From Clostridia bacterium (GTDB lineage: Bacteria; Bacillota; Clostridia; Christensenellales; Borkfalkiaceae), in NCBI GenBank assembly GCA_017508485.1, contig JAFVYV010000008.1:1-55024 (forward strand): a stretch of 55,024 nucleotides of DNA. Reading direction: 5' to 3'. Shown here in pieces: positions 8,890-18,336 of the stretch. The number at the start of each line of letters is the position of its first letter. Within the stretch, counting starts at the first letter, position 1. The notes beneath the pieces are model-generated. The model did not search any database, was not told the origin of the DNA, and saw nothing but the letters and a program-made list of their open reading frames with translations. A program made the translations under genes and the position numbers.

Positions 8890-10200
8890 TTACTTATTAT
8901 ACTTATGCTTATCAAAGCAACCTATATTATCGCCAAGTTGAACTTCAATAATATCTAACTTTTCTATCGCTTTTATGGTGTGTTTACAACCTGCTTCTAT
9001 AGTAATTACGTCACCGACTTTTAAACTTTCTTCAATACCTTCAATGATAGCAATTCCCTTGCCACCAACTACCGTCCACACTTCTTCACGATAGTCGTGA
9101 CTGTGATAACTAAGTTCACAACCTTTATTTATACTAACCTTAACGGTCATAGAATTAGACGTTGCATCAATTACCGTGTAAGTTCCCCAAGATTTTTCTG
9201 CAAATTTAACGTCACTACTAATTTTATCAACGTATGATTTAATATCTCCACTACGTTCTTTATCTGAAATCAATATTCCATCGCCACTTGCAGCAATAAC
9301 CATATCTTTACACCCCATACAAAGTATAGGTATGTTAAGTTCATTAATTACTTGCGTGTTTTCACACTTTTCATCTACAACGGCATTTCCTTTAACGTTG
9401 TCTGCCATTACTTCAGTCATAGTATTCCACGTTCCAACGTCAAGCCAGTTACCGTTATAACGAAGAACTTGTATATCTTTTTCCTTTTCTACAACGGCGT
9501 AGTCAAAACTTATTTTTTCTAAATTTTCATACTTAGAATATAAATCTCTATAATCGGTAAAATCAATAAATTCACGGGCTTTATTAAGCAAATATTTTAA
9601 CTTAAAGGCAAAAACACCTGCGTTCCAAAGTGCGTTTTGTTTAATATATTCAGTAGCCTTTTCCTTACTTGGTTTTTCCTTAAATTCTTTTACTTTTGTT
9701 AAAAAATCGTTATCTTTTGGTATTATATAGCCGTATTTATCACTATTATAAGTAGGCGTAATTCCCATTAAAGTTAAATTTGCGTCACTTTCTTTAACAA
9801 TCTTTTCTAAACTCATTACAGATTGATAATAAGTGTTTTCAACGTAAGGGTCCACAGGGCAAACAGCAACAACTTCTTCTTCATTAACGCCTAATTCATA
9901 ACGAAGATAAAGTGCAGATAAAAGTATTGCAGGGAAAGTATCTCTCCTACAAGGTTCAACACATATAGAAACCTTATCTCCTAATTGATTTTTAATAGCG
10001 CTTGCTTGAGTTTTGCTTGTTGCTATAGTTATTTTTGCATCACTTGAAACGGCTTTTATTTGACGGTAAACCCTTTGAACCATAGATTCATAGTTTCCGT
10101 TTTCATCTTTAAATAGTTTCAAAAACTGTTTGCTTCTAACGTCGTTTGAAAGTGGCCACAATCTTTTACCACTACCACCTGAAAGTAAAATTACGTTCAT
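8890..10200 (-). CDS. manC: Mannose-1-phosphate guanylyltransferase with C-terminal cupin domain
   Basis: Makes GDP-mannose from mannose-1-P and GTP. About residues 1-300 form a nucleotidyltransferase with LLSGGSGKRLWPLS at the N-terminus, VCPVDPY, and WNAGVFAFK; a sugar isomerase-type cupin with HSHDYREEVWTVVGG follows, as in type II ManC/XanB. A separate manA is next door, so the cupin part may not be needed for isomerisation. The start at 10200 has the Shine-Dalgarno site GGGGAG. The longest frame would begin at a TTG inside the promoter -35 box, so it was rejected. No phosphomannomutase is visible in the window. Confidence 0.92.
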   Translation of the reverse strand: MNVILLSGGSGKRLWPLSNDVRSKQFLKLFKDENGNYESMVQRVYRQIKAVSSDAKITIATSKTQASAIKNQLGDKVSICVEPCRRDTFPAILLSALYLRYELGVNEEEVVAVCPVDPYVENTYYQSVMSLEKIVKESDANLTLMGITPTYNSDKYGYIIPKDNDFLTKVKEFKEKPSKEKATEYIKQNALWNAGVFAFKLKYLLNKAREFIDFTDYRDLYSKYENLEKISFDYAVVEKEKDIQVLRYNGNWLDVGTWNTMTEVMADNVKGNAVVDEKCENTQVINELNIPILCMGCKDMVIAASGDGILISDKERSGDIKSYVDKISSDVKFAEKSWGTYTVIDATSNSMTVKVSINKGCELSYHSHDYREEVWTVVGGKGIAIIEGIEESLKVGDVITIEAGCKHTIKAIEKLDIIEVQLGDNIGCFDKHKYNK

Positions 10201-10237
10201 ATTACTCCCCTTTTTCACACCTATTAAGTTAAAATAT

Positions 10238-10266
10238 ATCATATATCCTTTATCATTTTTTGTCAA
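10238..10266 (-). promoter_or_regulatory. Sigma-A promoter of manC-manA
   Basis: -35 TTGACA (10261-10266), 17-base spacer, -10 TATGAT (10238-10243), about 37 bases upstream of the chosen manC start. Confidence 0.8.
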
Positions 10267-10292
10267 GTTTTGACTTAAAAAAAGTTTAAAAC

Positions 10293-10330
10293 AAAAAAGC
10301 GACTACAAGCAAAAATCTTATAGTCGCTTA
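10293..10330 (-). terminator. Terminator of tRNA-Thr
   Basis: Hairpin AAGCGACTA / TAGTCGCTT followed by a long T run on the minus strand, immediately after the tRNA CCA end. Confidence 0.8.
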
Positions 10331-10406
10331 TGGAGCTAATACCGGGACTCGAACCCGGGACCTCGTCCTTACCAAGGACGTGCTCTACCTCCTGAGCCAT
10401 ATTAGC
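10331..10406 (-). tRNA. tRNA-Thr (anticodon GGU)
   Basis: A full cloverleaf can be drawn on the minus strand. The acceptor stem is GCTAATA / TATTAGC, with a D arm containing GGCTCAGGAGGTAGAGC. The anticodon stem CGTCC / GGACG has loop TTGGTAA (anticodon GGT), and the T arm contains GGTTCGAGTCC. The CCA is encoded. It has its own promoter and terminator and sits between manC and ftsZ. Confidence 0.97.
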
Positions 10407-10420
10407 AATTTCGCTTTGTT

Positions 10421-10449
10421 ATTATATTATATAAAATTTTATTTGTCAA
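10421..10449 (-). promoter_or_regulatory. Sigma-A promoter of tRNA-Thr
   Basis: Perfect -35 TTGACA (10444-10449) and -10 TATAAT (10421-10426) with a 17-base spacer, ending about 15 bases before the tRNA. Confidence 0.85.
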
Positions 10450-10468
10450 TAATTTAATAAACAAAAAT

Positions 10469-10506
10469 AAAAAAACTGCCTTAATAAAAATATCAAGGCA
10501 GTTTCT
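10469..10506 (-). terminator. Terminator of ftsZ / end of dcw cluster
   Basis: Hairpin AAACTGCCTT / AAGGCAGTTT with a trailing T run on the minus strand, directly after the ftsZ stop codon. Confidence 0.85.
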
Positions 10507-10511
10507 ATTAA

Positions 10512-11684
10512 TTATTTATTTTTTTTGCCAAAAAGTTTGCGCATAAACATAGGCAATTCTTTTGTTTCTGCCTTTGTTTCAACAACTGGTTCTTCTACTA
10601 CTGGTTCTTCAGGAAGTTCAGGTTCTTCTGTGGCAATAGGTTCTTCAATTTTCTCTTCTTCAACAACCTTTTCTTCTGCTTTTACAAATTGAATTTGTTG
10701 AATTGAATTTGCGTAGTCCCCGTCAGGAACTGGTGAAAAGCCTGTAGCAATAAGGGTAATTTTTACACCATTACTCATCTTTTCATCAACGGTTGTACCA
10801 AAAATTATGTTTGCAGAATAGTCAACTACGCCTTGAACTAGTCTTGCGGCTTCGTTTGCTTCGCCTAAAGTTAAGTCGTTACCACCTGTTACGTTGATAA
10901 TAACACCCTTTGCACCTTCAATAGTAGTTTCAAGTAATGGACTTGAAACGGCTTGTCTAACTGCTTCTAATATTCTATTATCGCCCTTTGCTTCACCGAT
11001 ACCCATATGTGCTAAACCTTGGTTCTTCATAATAGTATTTACGTCTGCAAAGTCAAGGTTAATTAAAGATGGAGTTGTAATTAAATCAACTATACCACTA
11101 ATACCTTGTTTTAAAGTATCGTCAGCAACCTTAAACGCTTCTGATAAAGCAGTTTGTGGTGGTAATAGTTGTAATAACTTATCGTTTGGAATTACAACGA
11201 TTGTATCAACGTGTTTTTTAAGGTTTAATATACCTTTTTGTGCGTTTTCACTTCTAATTCTACCTTCAAAAGAGAAAGGTTTTGTAACAACGGCAACCGT
11301 TAAAACCCCTAATTCTCTAGCAATTCTTGCAATAACAGGCGCAGCACCAGTACCAGTACCACCACCCATACCTGCAGCGATAAATAAAAGGTCAGTTCCT
11401 TCTAAAATTGCTCTAAGTAAATCTTGCGTTTCTTCAGCTGCTTGTTCACCAATTTCAGGGTTACTACCTGCGCCAAGACCTTTAGTAAGTCTTTCGCCTA
11501 TTTGTATTTTATTTTGGTCAGGAACCTTTGATAAAAGTAATGCTTGCTTGTCCGTATTAACAGTATAAAATTCAGCACTTTTAACTTTTGCATCAATCAT
11601 ATTGTTAACGGCATTACAACCACCACCGCCTACACCGATTACCTTTATTTTTGCAAAATTCATTGTTTCGTAATTCTCAAACAT
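10512..11684 (-). CDS. ftsZ: Cell division protein FtsZ
   Basis: Tubulin-like GTPase that polymerises into the division ring at mid-cell. About 390 residues from the chosen start. GGGGCNAVNNM lies near the N-terminus, the tubulin signature GGGTGTGAAPVIA near residue 105, and the synergy-loop region NLDFADVNTIM near 205. A flexible linker rich in E, P and V (about 320-375) leads to a conserved tail ELPMFMRKLFGKKNK that would bind FtsA or similar partners. The start at 11684 follows a GGGGAAAG Shine-Dalgarno site; the longer frame adds 17 codons that overlap ftsA. It is the last gene of the dcw operon. Confidence 0.97.
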   Translation of the reverse strand: MFENYETMNFAKIKVIGVGGGGCNAVNNMIDAKVKSAEFYTVNTDKQALLLSKVPDQNKIQIGERLTKGLGAGSNPEIGEQAAEETQDLLRAILEGTDLLFIAAGMGGGTGTGAAPVIARIARELGVLTVAVVTKPFSFEGRIRSENAQKGILNLKKHVDTIVVIPNDKLLQLLPPQTALSEAFKVADDTLKQGISGIVDLITTPSLINLDFADVNTIMKNQGLAHMGIGEAKGDNRILEAVRQAVSSPLLETTIEGAKGVIINVTGGNDLTLGEANEAARLVQGVVDYSANIIFGTTVDEKMSNGVKITLIATGFSPVPDGDYANSIQQIQFVKAEEKVVEEEKIEEPIATEEPELPEEPVVEEPVVETKAETKELPMFMRKLFGKKNK

Positions 11685-11700
11685 TTTTTCTTTCCCCTTT

Positions 11701-12825
11701 TTATTTTTTAGAAGTTTGTTGTAAAGCAAGGTCAAGCACTGCTAAACAAGATGAGTTGGTTGGTTTATTGTATAAAGGAATTTTTGGTCCTACAACTTCA
11801 ACGTTCATACTTATTCGTTTTGCAATATGCTCTTTAGCACCTCTTATATAACTTATTCCACCACCAGTAACAAATACTGGAATGTGCGCTGGAATATTAA
11901 GCTTACTCATTATCATACTCTTTTCAATTTCAGCACAAATATTATCTAACGATTCAACGGCAATTTCTTTAACCTTGTTTGCGCTAAAGTAATAGCCTTC
12001 TTCACCGTTTATTATTTCGTAATTATCTTCTTCACCGTGATTTAAGCAAATATTAATTTTTCTTTTCAAACTTTCTGCAATCTCAAAATCAACGCTAAAT
12101 TCTTCTGCAAGATTTGCAGTTATATATCCACCACCGTAAGAAAAGGCTCTTTGATAAACAAGCCCGTCCCCTTGTAAAATAGAAAAACTACTTGTAATAT
12201 AACCTACGTCAATTAAAATTGCAACCCTATCTCTTGTTTCTGGTTCAATTAAGAATAAACTTTCTGCCAAAGTAGATGAAACGTATTCTACGTCATTAAT
12301 ACCAAGTTTCTTCAACTTTGAAGAAATAATATCAATAAAATAATTCTTACAAAGAACGAAAGATAATTTACCTTTTAAAGTTTCACTAACTTCGCCAACA
12401 GGGTCGGCAAATCTTCTAAAATCGTCAAGTTCAAATAAAATTGAAGAACGATTAATTAAGGTAAAAGCATCTAAATTATCAACAAAGGCTTCGTCAAATA
12501 ATCTGTTAACGTCATCTTCAGTTATTCTTCTTCTCTTTGAAAGGGCAATTTGATAATCTCTTTGAACGACAATGGTAAATTCAGCAGGTACGCCAACAAA
12601 AAGTTTTTTTACCTTAAAACCTAAATTTTGAGTGAGATTTTCCACACTCTTTTCTATTGCCGTTTCTAAAGATTGCGTATCAAAGAATTCGCCTTCACAA
12701 AAGCCTTCGTACTCAACGTCTTTTTGACTTCTTACTACGAAAGTTTTATTAACCCCTCTTTCACCGATTAAAGAAGTTATTTTTAATGAACCTACGTCCA
12801 TTATAACTGCTAGTTCTTTTTTCAT
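11701..12825 (-). CDS. ftsA: FtsA-like actin-family cell division protein
   Basis: An actin-fold ATPase expected to link FtsZ to the membrane. The phosphate-1 loop is IMDVGSLKITSLIGE at the start. An SHS2-like insertion follows around residues 85-160, a second phosphate loop AILIDVGYITSSFS lies near 205, and the adenosine motif VFVTGGGISYIRGA near 325. At 374 residues it is shorter than typical FtsA (about 420). It ends LALQQTSKK without the usual linker and amphipathic membrane-targeting helix. Position between ftsQ and ftsZ supports the call. How it would bind membrane is unclear from sequence. Confidence 0.85.
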   Translation of the reverse strand: MKKELAVIMDVGSLKITSLIGERGVNKTFVVRSQKDVEYEGFCEGEFFDTQSLETAIEKSVENLTQNLGFKVKKLFVGVPAEFTIVVQRDYQIALSKRRRITEDDVNRLFDEAFVDNLDAFTLINRSSILFELDDFRRFADPVGEVSETLKGKLSFVLCKNYFIDIISSKLKKLGINDVEYVSSTLAESLFLIEPETRDRVAILIDVGYITSSFSILQGDGLVYQRAFSYGGGYITANLAEEFSVDFEIAESLKRKINICLNHGEEDNYEIINGEEGYYFSANKVKEIAVESLDNICAEIEKSMIMSKLNIPAHIPVFVTGGGISYIRGAKEHIAKRISMNVEVVGPKIPLYNKPTNSSCLAVLDLALQQTSKK

Positions 12826-12829
12826 TTAT

Positions 12830-13615
12830 CTATTCCTCTAAAGATTCAATATCTTTCGCAAGTGCGCTTTGGCTTGTCCAAACTACTGAAACTTCACCAG
12901 TTGCATCTAACTTGTAAACGTCAAGCCATGCGTAAGATTTTTGATAGTCAGTCATACCATCGTACTCTTTGAAAGCTTCTTGTATCTTTTTAACACCGTC
13001 ATCTTTTATCTTTCTTACCAAAATTCCAACGTCAGTACGAATTCTAAATAAAACTGCTTCGTTATCTTTTTTGGTGTATATGGTCATTTGTTCAATACAG
13101 TTTGATAAATTTACTGCTTTTGCCATATCTAGTGCGATAGCAAAAACTTCACTATTATTAGTAGAAACAAATTCGCCTACCTTAACCGTTTCAAACTGTA
13201 TGCCTGAAATTTTTATTAAATCTTCTGAAAAGTAGTCGGCACTAACTTGTTTTAGGCAAAAACCGTCAATATCAAGAATATAAGCGTCTTCTCCACTTTT
13301 GATTAAATAACCTTCTTGCCTTTCTTTAATTTCAATTTCTACCTTGTTAGGGAAAACTTTGTTAATGCTTACAACGTCAAAATAGGTATATTTTTTAAGT
13401 GATTCCTTAACTTCGTCTAAATCTAAAAACATAAGGTTTTTGTTTAGATATTTATCAACGTCTTCTTTAGCAGAATCAGTATATTCGCTTGACTTTTCCG
13501 TAACGTTAAAGTTTACGTCAACTTCTTTTACTGAAAAAAGCATTACAAGACAAGCAGAAAGAACTATCGCAAAAACGATAGCCAATATCCACGTAAATAC
13601 TGCTTGACGTCTCAT
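12830..13615 (-). CDS. ftsQ: Cell division protein FtsQ/DivIB (POTRA domain)
   Basis: Bitopic membrane protein of the divisome that bridges FtsL and the septal synthase. It has a short basic N-terminus, one transmembrane helix at about residues 8-28, and a POTRA domain at about 30-105 with NLMFLDLDEVKESLKK and FPNKVEIEIKERQEGYLI. The beta domain follows to residue 261. The ATG overlaps the murA stop codon (ATGA), indicating translational coupling, and ftsA follows four bases after the stop. Confidence 0.9.
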   Translation of the reverse strand: MRRQAVFTWILAIVFAIVLSACLVMLFSVKEVDVNFNVTEKSSEYTDSAKEDVDKYLNKNLMFLDLDEVKESLKKYTYFDVVSINKVFPNKVEIEIKERQEGYLIKSGEDAYILDIDGFCLKQVSADYFSEDLIKISGIQFETVKVGEFVSTNNSEVFAIALDMAKAVNLSNCIEQMTIYTKKDNEAVLFRIRTDVGILVRKIKDDGVKKIQEAFKEYDGMTDYQKSYAWLDVYKLDATGEVSVVWTSQSALAKDIESLEE

Positions 13616-14862
13616 TCAACCCTCTCAACGTCGGCACCAAGGCTTTTTAACTTTCCGGTAAAATCAACGTATCCCCTTTCAATGTGAAAAACGTCTGAAA
13701 CTACCGTTTCGCCTTCAGCAACTAATCCGGCTAAAGTTAGTGCGGCACCGCCCCTTAAATCATTTGCTTTTACATTGCCACCAAAAAGATTTCTTTTACC
13801 CTTTATTATCAACTTGTTTCCATCAACCGTTATATCTGCACCCATTTGAACTAGCGCTTTAACGTATTCAAAGCGACTTTCAAAAACGTTTTCTATAACC
13901 TTTGAACACCCGTCGCTAACTGTTGCAAGCACCGTCATTTGCGCTTGTAAATCGGTAGGAAAATAAGGGTATGGATTTGTTTCTACACAAAAACCACGAA
14001 ACCTATTTTTTGAGCACACGGTTATTATATCATCTTTTACCCCTATTTTACAAGTATTATTATAAAATTTATTTAATAAAGCTTCAATTTTTTTTGGATT
14101 TACCCCTAAAATTTCCACTTCTCCACCCGTTAGAGCAGTTGCTATCATATAAGTTCCCGCTTCTATTCTATCAAAAATCGCCCTATAAGAAACCCCTTTT
14201 AATTTTTTAACACCTACAATTTCAATAACGTCCGTTCCAGCACCGTAAATTTTAGCACCTGCTTTATTTAAAAAGTTGGCTAAATCTTCAATTTCCGGCT
14301 CTTTTGCGGGATTATATATTTTTACCGTTACGTTAGAAATTGCTAAAAGCAAAATTAGGTTTTCAGTAGCGCCTACGCTTGGATATTTTAGGGTTATATT
14401 CTTACTTTCAAGATTATCTAAAACACATTCTATTTTATCTTCATCTTCCGTAACCTTTACCCCTAAACTTTTAAAACTTTCAATATGTATATCAATCGGT
14501 CTTTTACCTATTTTGCATCCACCTGGAAAATACAGTTTTGCCTTTTTGCTTTTTGAAAGCAAAGCACCTAATAAAAAAAATGAAGACCTAAGTTTTTTAC
14601 TCAAGTCTTCAGACACGGTTGAAAGGCTTAAAGAACTTGCGTTAATAACCAAATTGTCATCATCAAAATAGGCTTTTACCCCTAACGATTTTATGATTTT
14701 TATCATATTCAAAACGTCGTCTATTTTAGGACAGTTTTCAATTATGACTTCATCTTCAATTAAACAAGCCCCTGCTATTATAGGCAATACTGCATTTTTT
14801 GCCGATTCTATTTTAACTTTTCCATAAAGTTTTTTGCCACCGTTGATAATATATTTTGCCAT
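13612..14862 (-). CDS. murA: UDP-N-acetylglucosamine 1-carboxyvinyltransferase
   Basis: First committed enzyme of peptidoglycan precursor synthesis, adding enolpyruvate to UDP-GlcNAc. A 416-residue EPSP-synthase fold with KIESAKNAVLPIIAG at the N-terminus, the catalytic cysteine loop FPGGCKIGKRPIDIH near residue 115 (fosfomycin-sensitive Cys form), and DLRGGAALTLAGL near 365. It sits between ftsW and ftsQ, where murG and often murC are found in related clusters. It is translationally coupled to ftsQ. Confidence 0.95.
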   Translation of the reverse strand: MAKYIINGGKKLYGKVKIESAKNAVLPIIAGACLIEDEVIIENCPKIDDVLNMIKIIKSLGVKAYFDDDNLVINASSLSLSTVSEDLSKKLRSSFFLLGALLSKSKKAKLYFPGGCKIGKRPIDIHIESFKSLGVKVTEDEDKIECVLDNLESKNITLKYPSVGATENLILLLAISNVTVKIYNPAKEPEIEDLANFLNKAGAKIYGAGTDVIEIVGVKKLKGVSYRAIFDRIEAGTYMIATALTGGEVEILGVNPKKIEALLNKFYNNTCKIGVKDDIITVCSKNRFRGFCVETNPYPYFPTDLQAQMTVLATVSDGCSKVIENVFESRFEYVKALVQMGADITVDGNKLIIKGKRNLFGGNVKANDLRGGAALTLAGLVAEGETVVSDVFHIERGYVDFTGKLKSLGADVERVE

Positions 14863-14916
14863 ATTTACACCCTTATTTTTGATATAGTTCGTATAAATAT
14901 TCTATGGCAATACAAG

Positions 14917-16041
14917 TTAAAAAGTTAAAGAATTTTCTTTTGAAATATTAAATAAAATTCCCATTTCAGCCATAAAAATTATAATTGAAGTATTTCCACT
15001 TGAAACTAACGGCAAAGGAAGTCCCGTTGGTGGAATACTACCCGTTACCACTAACGCATTTATTACTACTTGAATACAAAAAATCATTGTAATACCTATT
15101 GCAAGCAGATAGGCAAAAATATTTGTTGTTTTTCCTGCAATTTTAAACCCACGATAGACTATAAAAAATAGCAATAAAAAGAAAAAAATTAACCCAATAA
15201 ACCCCGTTTCTTCCCCTATTATTGAAAGAATAAAGTCTGACTCTGAAAAAGGTAAAAAAGAAAATTTTTGCCTTGAATTAAAAAGCCCAACGCCAAACCA
15301 ACCACCAGAACCTAAAGCGTATAAAGATTGCAAAAGTTGATAGCCTTCTCCTTTAGGAGAAGACCACGGGTCTAAAAAGGCTGAAAGTCTATTTAATCTG
15401 TACGGTTCTATTAAAATTAAAATAACACCTAATAAAAAAGCAGGTAGTATTAAAAAAAGCAAATGTTTAATTCTTATTCCTGCAAAAAGTAGCATTGAAA
15501 ACATTAAAAGAACCATACATACGGTTATTGACATATTAGGTTCAATAATTATTAAAAGACATAAAATTCCACCAAAAATAAGAACGGGCAAAAAGCCAGC
15601 AAAACTTCTTATTCTATCTGGATTTTTTGATATGTAAGTAGCAGTAAAAAGTATAAAAGAAAACTTTGCAATTTCTGATGGTTGAATTGTAAAGCCACCT
15701 ATACCTATCCACCTTTTTGCACCATAATTTTCCACCCCTATAAACGGTATAAACACGGCAATTAAAAGCACTATTGAAACTATACCTAAAACCAACCACC
15801 ACTTTTCAAGTTTTTTATAACTTATAAAAGTAAAGGCTATCATTACTATTATTCCTAAAACAATGCCTAAAACCTGTTTTTTTACAAAGTAAAAGGGGTC
15901 GCCATAAGTTTTTTGCGCTGAATAATTACTTGCAGAATAGATAAAAACCGTGCCGATAATGGTTAACAAGACAACTGCTATTAAAAGAAAAATATCTCCT
16001 TTTGGCTTACGATTTATTTTAAGTTTTCCACTAATTCGCAA
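14917..16041 (-). CDS. ftsW: SEDS peptidoglycan glycosyltransferase FtsW
   Basis: Multi-pass membrane glycosyltransferase that polymerises lipid II at the septum with its class B PBP partner. The 374 residues contain about ten hydrophobic segments. Characteristic SEDS words include GAKRWIGIGGFTIQPSEIAK (about residues 108-127), EPYRLNRLSAFLDPW, GVGLFNSRQKFSFLPFSESD and IGEETGFIG. The ORF overlaps the end of murD by 28 bases. SpoVE, the sporulation paralogue, occupies the same slot in some Bacillota and cannot be excluded. Confidence 0.93.
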   Translation of the reverse strand: MRISGKLKINRKPKGDIFLLIAVVLLTIIGTVFIYSASNYSAQKTYGDPFYFVKKQVLGIVLGIIVMIAFTFISYKKLEKWWLVLGIVSIVLLIAVFIPFIGVENYGAKRWIGIGGFTIQPSEIAKFSFILFTATYISKNPDRIRSFAGFLPVLIFGGILCLLIIIEPNMSITVCMVLLMFSMLLFAGIRIKHLLFLILPAFLLGVILILIEPYRLNRLSAFLDPWSSPKGEGYQLLQSLYALGSGGWFGVGLFNSRQKFSFLPFSESDFILSIIGEETGFIGLIFFFLLLFFIVYRGFKIAGKTTNIFAYLLAIGITMIFCIQVVINALVVTGSIPPTGLPLPLVSSGNTSIIIFMAEMGILFNISKENSLTF

Positions 16042-17354
16042 AATCTTTCACCCCTTGCTTCATAATTTTCAAAAGAATCAAAACTTGCGCACCCTGGACT
16101 TAAAAGGACTTTTTCATTTGGTTTTGCTAACATATAGGCAATTCTTACTGCGTTGTCAAAATTTTCAGTAATAGTTAAATTCATATACCCTTCAGCCGTT
16201 GCGCTAGAAAACATATTAAACCTTGACTCACCAGTTAAAACTACGTTTGTTACAAAAGAATTTTTAATTTCTTTAAAAAGTTTATCGTATTTTTCCCCCT
16301 TTTCTCTTCCACCTAAAATAAGCACAATTGGTCCTTCAAGACTTTTTATAGCACTTATAGTTGATGCAGTATTAGTTGCTTTTGAATCGTTGTAAAAAGT
16401 TATATCGTTTATTGTGGCAACTTCTTCAATTCTATGTTTTACCCCTTTAAATCCAACTAAACCATTTACAATATTTTCACTACTTATGCCCATAATTTTA
16501 GCCATACAAATTGATGCTAAAACGTTTTGAATATTGTGATTTCCTTTAATAGGAATTTTGTCAACGTCAATTATATACTCATCAAAATAAAATATTTTAT
16601 TGTCTAATAAATAAGCACCGTCAACCTTTTGGTTTAATGAAAACCACACCTTTTTAGCAAGTAAATTTTCTTCAAAACTACTTACAATTTCATCATCATA
16701 GTTAAGAACGGCATACTCGCTTTCTTTTGCGTTTTTTAATAACTTTCTTTTAAGAAAAATATAATTATCCATCGTATAATGTCTTTCTAAATGGTCGGGA
16801 GTTACGTTTAGAACACACATTATGTGTGGCATAAAAGCATACGTAGTCTCTAGTTGAAAACTAGAAATTTCAGTTATCAATATCTCATCTGAAGAAATTT
16901 CATCAACGCAAGAAGTTATAGGCGTTCCTACGTTTCCTAATAGCCTAACTTTTTCTTCTTTTTCTAAAATATTTTTTAATAAATAACAGGTGGTTGTTTT
17001 GCCGTTAGTACCAGTTATTGCAATAAATGGATTTTTTAATAGCGAACTACCAAACTCAAATTCCCCTATTATTCTTTTTCCAAGTCCCTTTGCTTTTACT
17101 GAAAGGTCGTGATTTATAGGCACGCCAGGGCTTAAAATTAAAACGTCAATTTCTTCTAAAACCTTGTCAATATTTTCTTTACTTATAAGTTTTGCTCCTA
17201 AACTTTCAAGTTCTTTAATTGCTACGTTTACCCTATCAATAAAAACTTCTTCATATAGGTAGCAAGTTGCATTTCTTTTTAACAATAATTTTGCAACGCT
17301 ATATCCACTTTTTGAAATACCAAAAACTAAAAACTTTTGATTTTTAATATACAT
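16014..17354 (-). CDS. murD: UDP-N-acetylmuramoylalanine--D-glutamate ligase
   Basis: ATP-dependent Mur ligase that adds D-Glu to UDP-MurNAc-L-Ala. 446 residues, with an N-terminal Rossmann-like domain beginning FLVFGISKSGYSVAK, the ATP loop AITGTNGKTTTCYLL near 113, NVTPDHLERH near 185, FYNDSKATN near 320 and the C-terminal SPGCASFDSFENYEARG. The start overlaps mraY by 11 bases and the end overlaps ftsW, as expected in a tightly packed operon. Confidence 0.96.
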   Translation of the reverse strand: MYIKNQKFLVFGISKSGYSVAKLLLKRNATCYLYEEVFIDRVNVAIKELESLGAKLISKENIDKVLEEIDVLILSPGVPINHDLSVKAKGLGKRIIGEFEFGSSLLKNPFIAITGTNGKTTTCYLLKNILEKEEKVRLLGNVGTPITSCVDEISSDEILITEISSFQLETTYAFMPHIMCVLNVTPDHLERHYTMDNYIFLKRKLLKNAKESEYAVLNYDDEIVSSFEENLLAKKVWFSLNQKVDGAYLLDNKIFYFDEYIIDVDKIPIKGNHNIQNVLASICMAKIMGISSENIVNGLVGFKGVKHRIEEVATINDITFYNDSKATNTASTISAIKSLEGPIVLILGGREKGEKYDKLFKEIKNSFVTNVVLTGESRFNMFSSATAEGYMNLTITENFDNAVRIAYMLAKPNEKVLLSPGCASFDSFENYEARGERFCELVENLK

Positions 17355-18336
17355 TTAAATACCCCGCAATTGAAATAATACCCACTATTAAAGTTATAAC
17401 CGAGTAGCAAAATACAATTTTGCTTTCAGTATATCCTTTGTTTTGAAAATGGTGGTGAAGTGGTGCCATTAAAAAAACTCTTTTTTTAGTCTTTTTAAAA
17501 TACACGACTTGTATTATTACTGATATGCTTGAAAGTACGAACATTATGCCTATAAAAGGAATAAATAAACTGTTAAGCGAAAATATGCTTATAGCCCCTA
17601 AAAAGCCACCTAAAGAAAGAGAGCCCGTGTCCCCCATAAAAATACTAGCCTTGTTGGTATTAAAGATTAAAAAGCCTATTATACCCCCTATAAGACAGGT
17701 TGAAAGGTCAATCATATTCAAAAATTCTTTTCTATCAAGGTAATTTGAAAAAAACAGGTTTGTTTCTAAATAAATTAAAAGGCTAATTATTATTAAATAT
17801 ACGATTGATACACTACCTGCAAGTCCGTCAAGCCCATCAGTTAAGTTTACGCTATTTGTTATTGCTAAAAATATAAAAATAACTAAAATTATTGAAAACC
17901 AACCTAAATCTATATACCTTTTAACAAAAGGAAGATAAAAAATGGTTAATCCGTTAAAATAAACGAATAGCCCTGCTAATATGGCTATTGAAAACTGAAA
18001 TATTATTTTTTGATAGGGTTTAAGCCCTAAATTTTGCTTTTGTTTTATTTTAAGAAAATCATCTAAAAAACCGATTATCATATATCCTATTCCTATTATG
18101 ATAACGGCGTTTGATATTCTATTATTAAAGCCGTTTAATATAAAAAATATTATGACGGAAGATATAATAAAAAACAGACCACCCATTGTCGGTGTTCCGT
18201 TTTTGCCTTCGTGATTTTCTACGTATTTTAATATTGTTTGTTTTACTTTTAACCTTTTTAAAAATGGAATAAAAATTTTGCCCATTATAAAGGTTAAAAG
18301 CATACTTAAAATTAGTTCTAATGCAATTTTACTCAT
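17344..18336 (-). CDS. mraY: Phospho-N-acetylmuramoyl-pentapeptide-transferase
   Basis: Integral membrane enzyme that makes lipid I from UDP-MurNAc-pentapeptide and undecaprenyl phosphate. 330 residues with about ten hydrophobic segments. Catalytic motifs are GTPTMGGLFF near 48, NLTDGLDGLAGS near 165 (aspartates for Mg binding), FMGDTGSLSLGG near 230 and the histidine-rich APLHHHFQNKG near 290. It overlaps murE by eight bases. Confidence 0.96.
   Translation of the reverse strand: MSKIALELILSMLLTFIMGKIFIPFLKRLKVKQTILKYVENHEGKNGTPTMGGLFFIISSVIIFFILNGFNNRISNAVIIIGIGYMIIGFLDDFLKIKQKQNLGLKPYQKIIFQFSIAILAGLFVYFNGLTIFYLPFVKRYIDLGWFSIILVIFIFLAITNSVNLTDGLDGLAGSVSIVYLIIISLLIYLETNLFFSNYLDRKEFLNMIDLSTCLIGGIIGFLIFNTNKASIFMGDTGSLSLGGFLGAISIFSLNSLFIPFIGIMFVLSSISVIIQVVYFKKTKKRVFLMAPLHHHFQNKGYTESKIVFCYSVITLIVGIISIAGYLNVY

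Noticed and set aside
10201..10266. Upstream TTG start for manC
   Set aside because: The TTG is part of the TTGACA -35 box; translation cannot start before transcription does.
10894..11568. A 224-codon plus-strand frame opposite ftsZ
   Set aside because: Mirror of a conserved gene; composition and lack of signals show it is a shadow.
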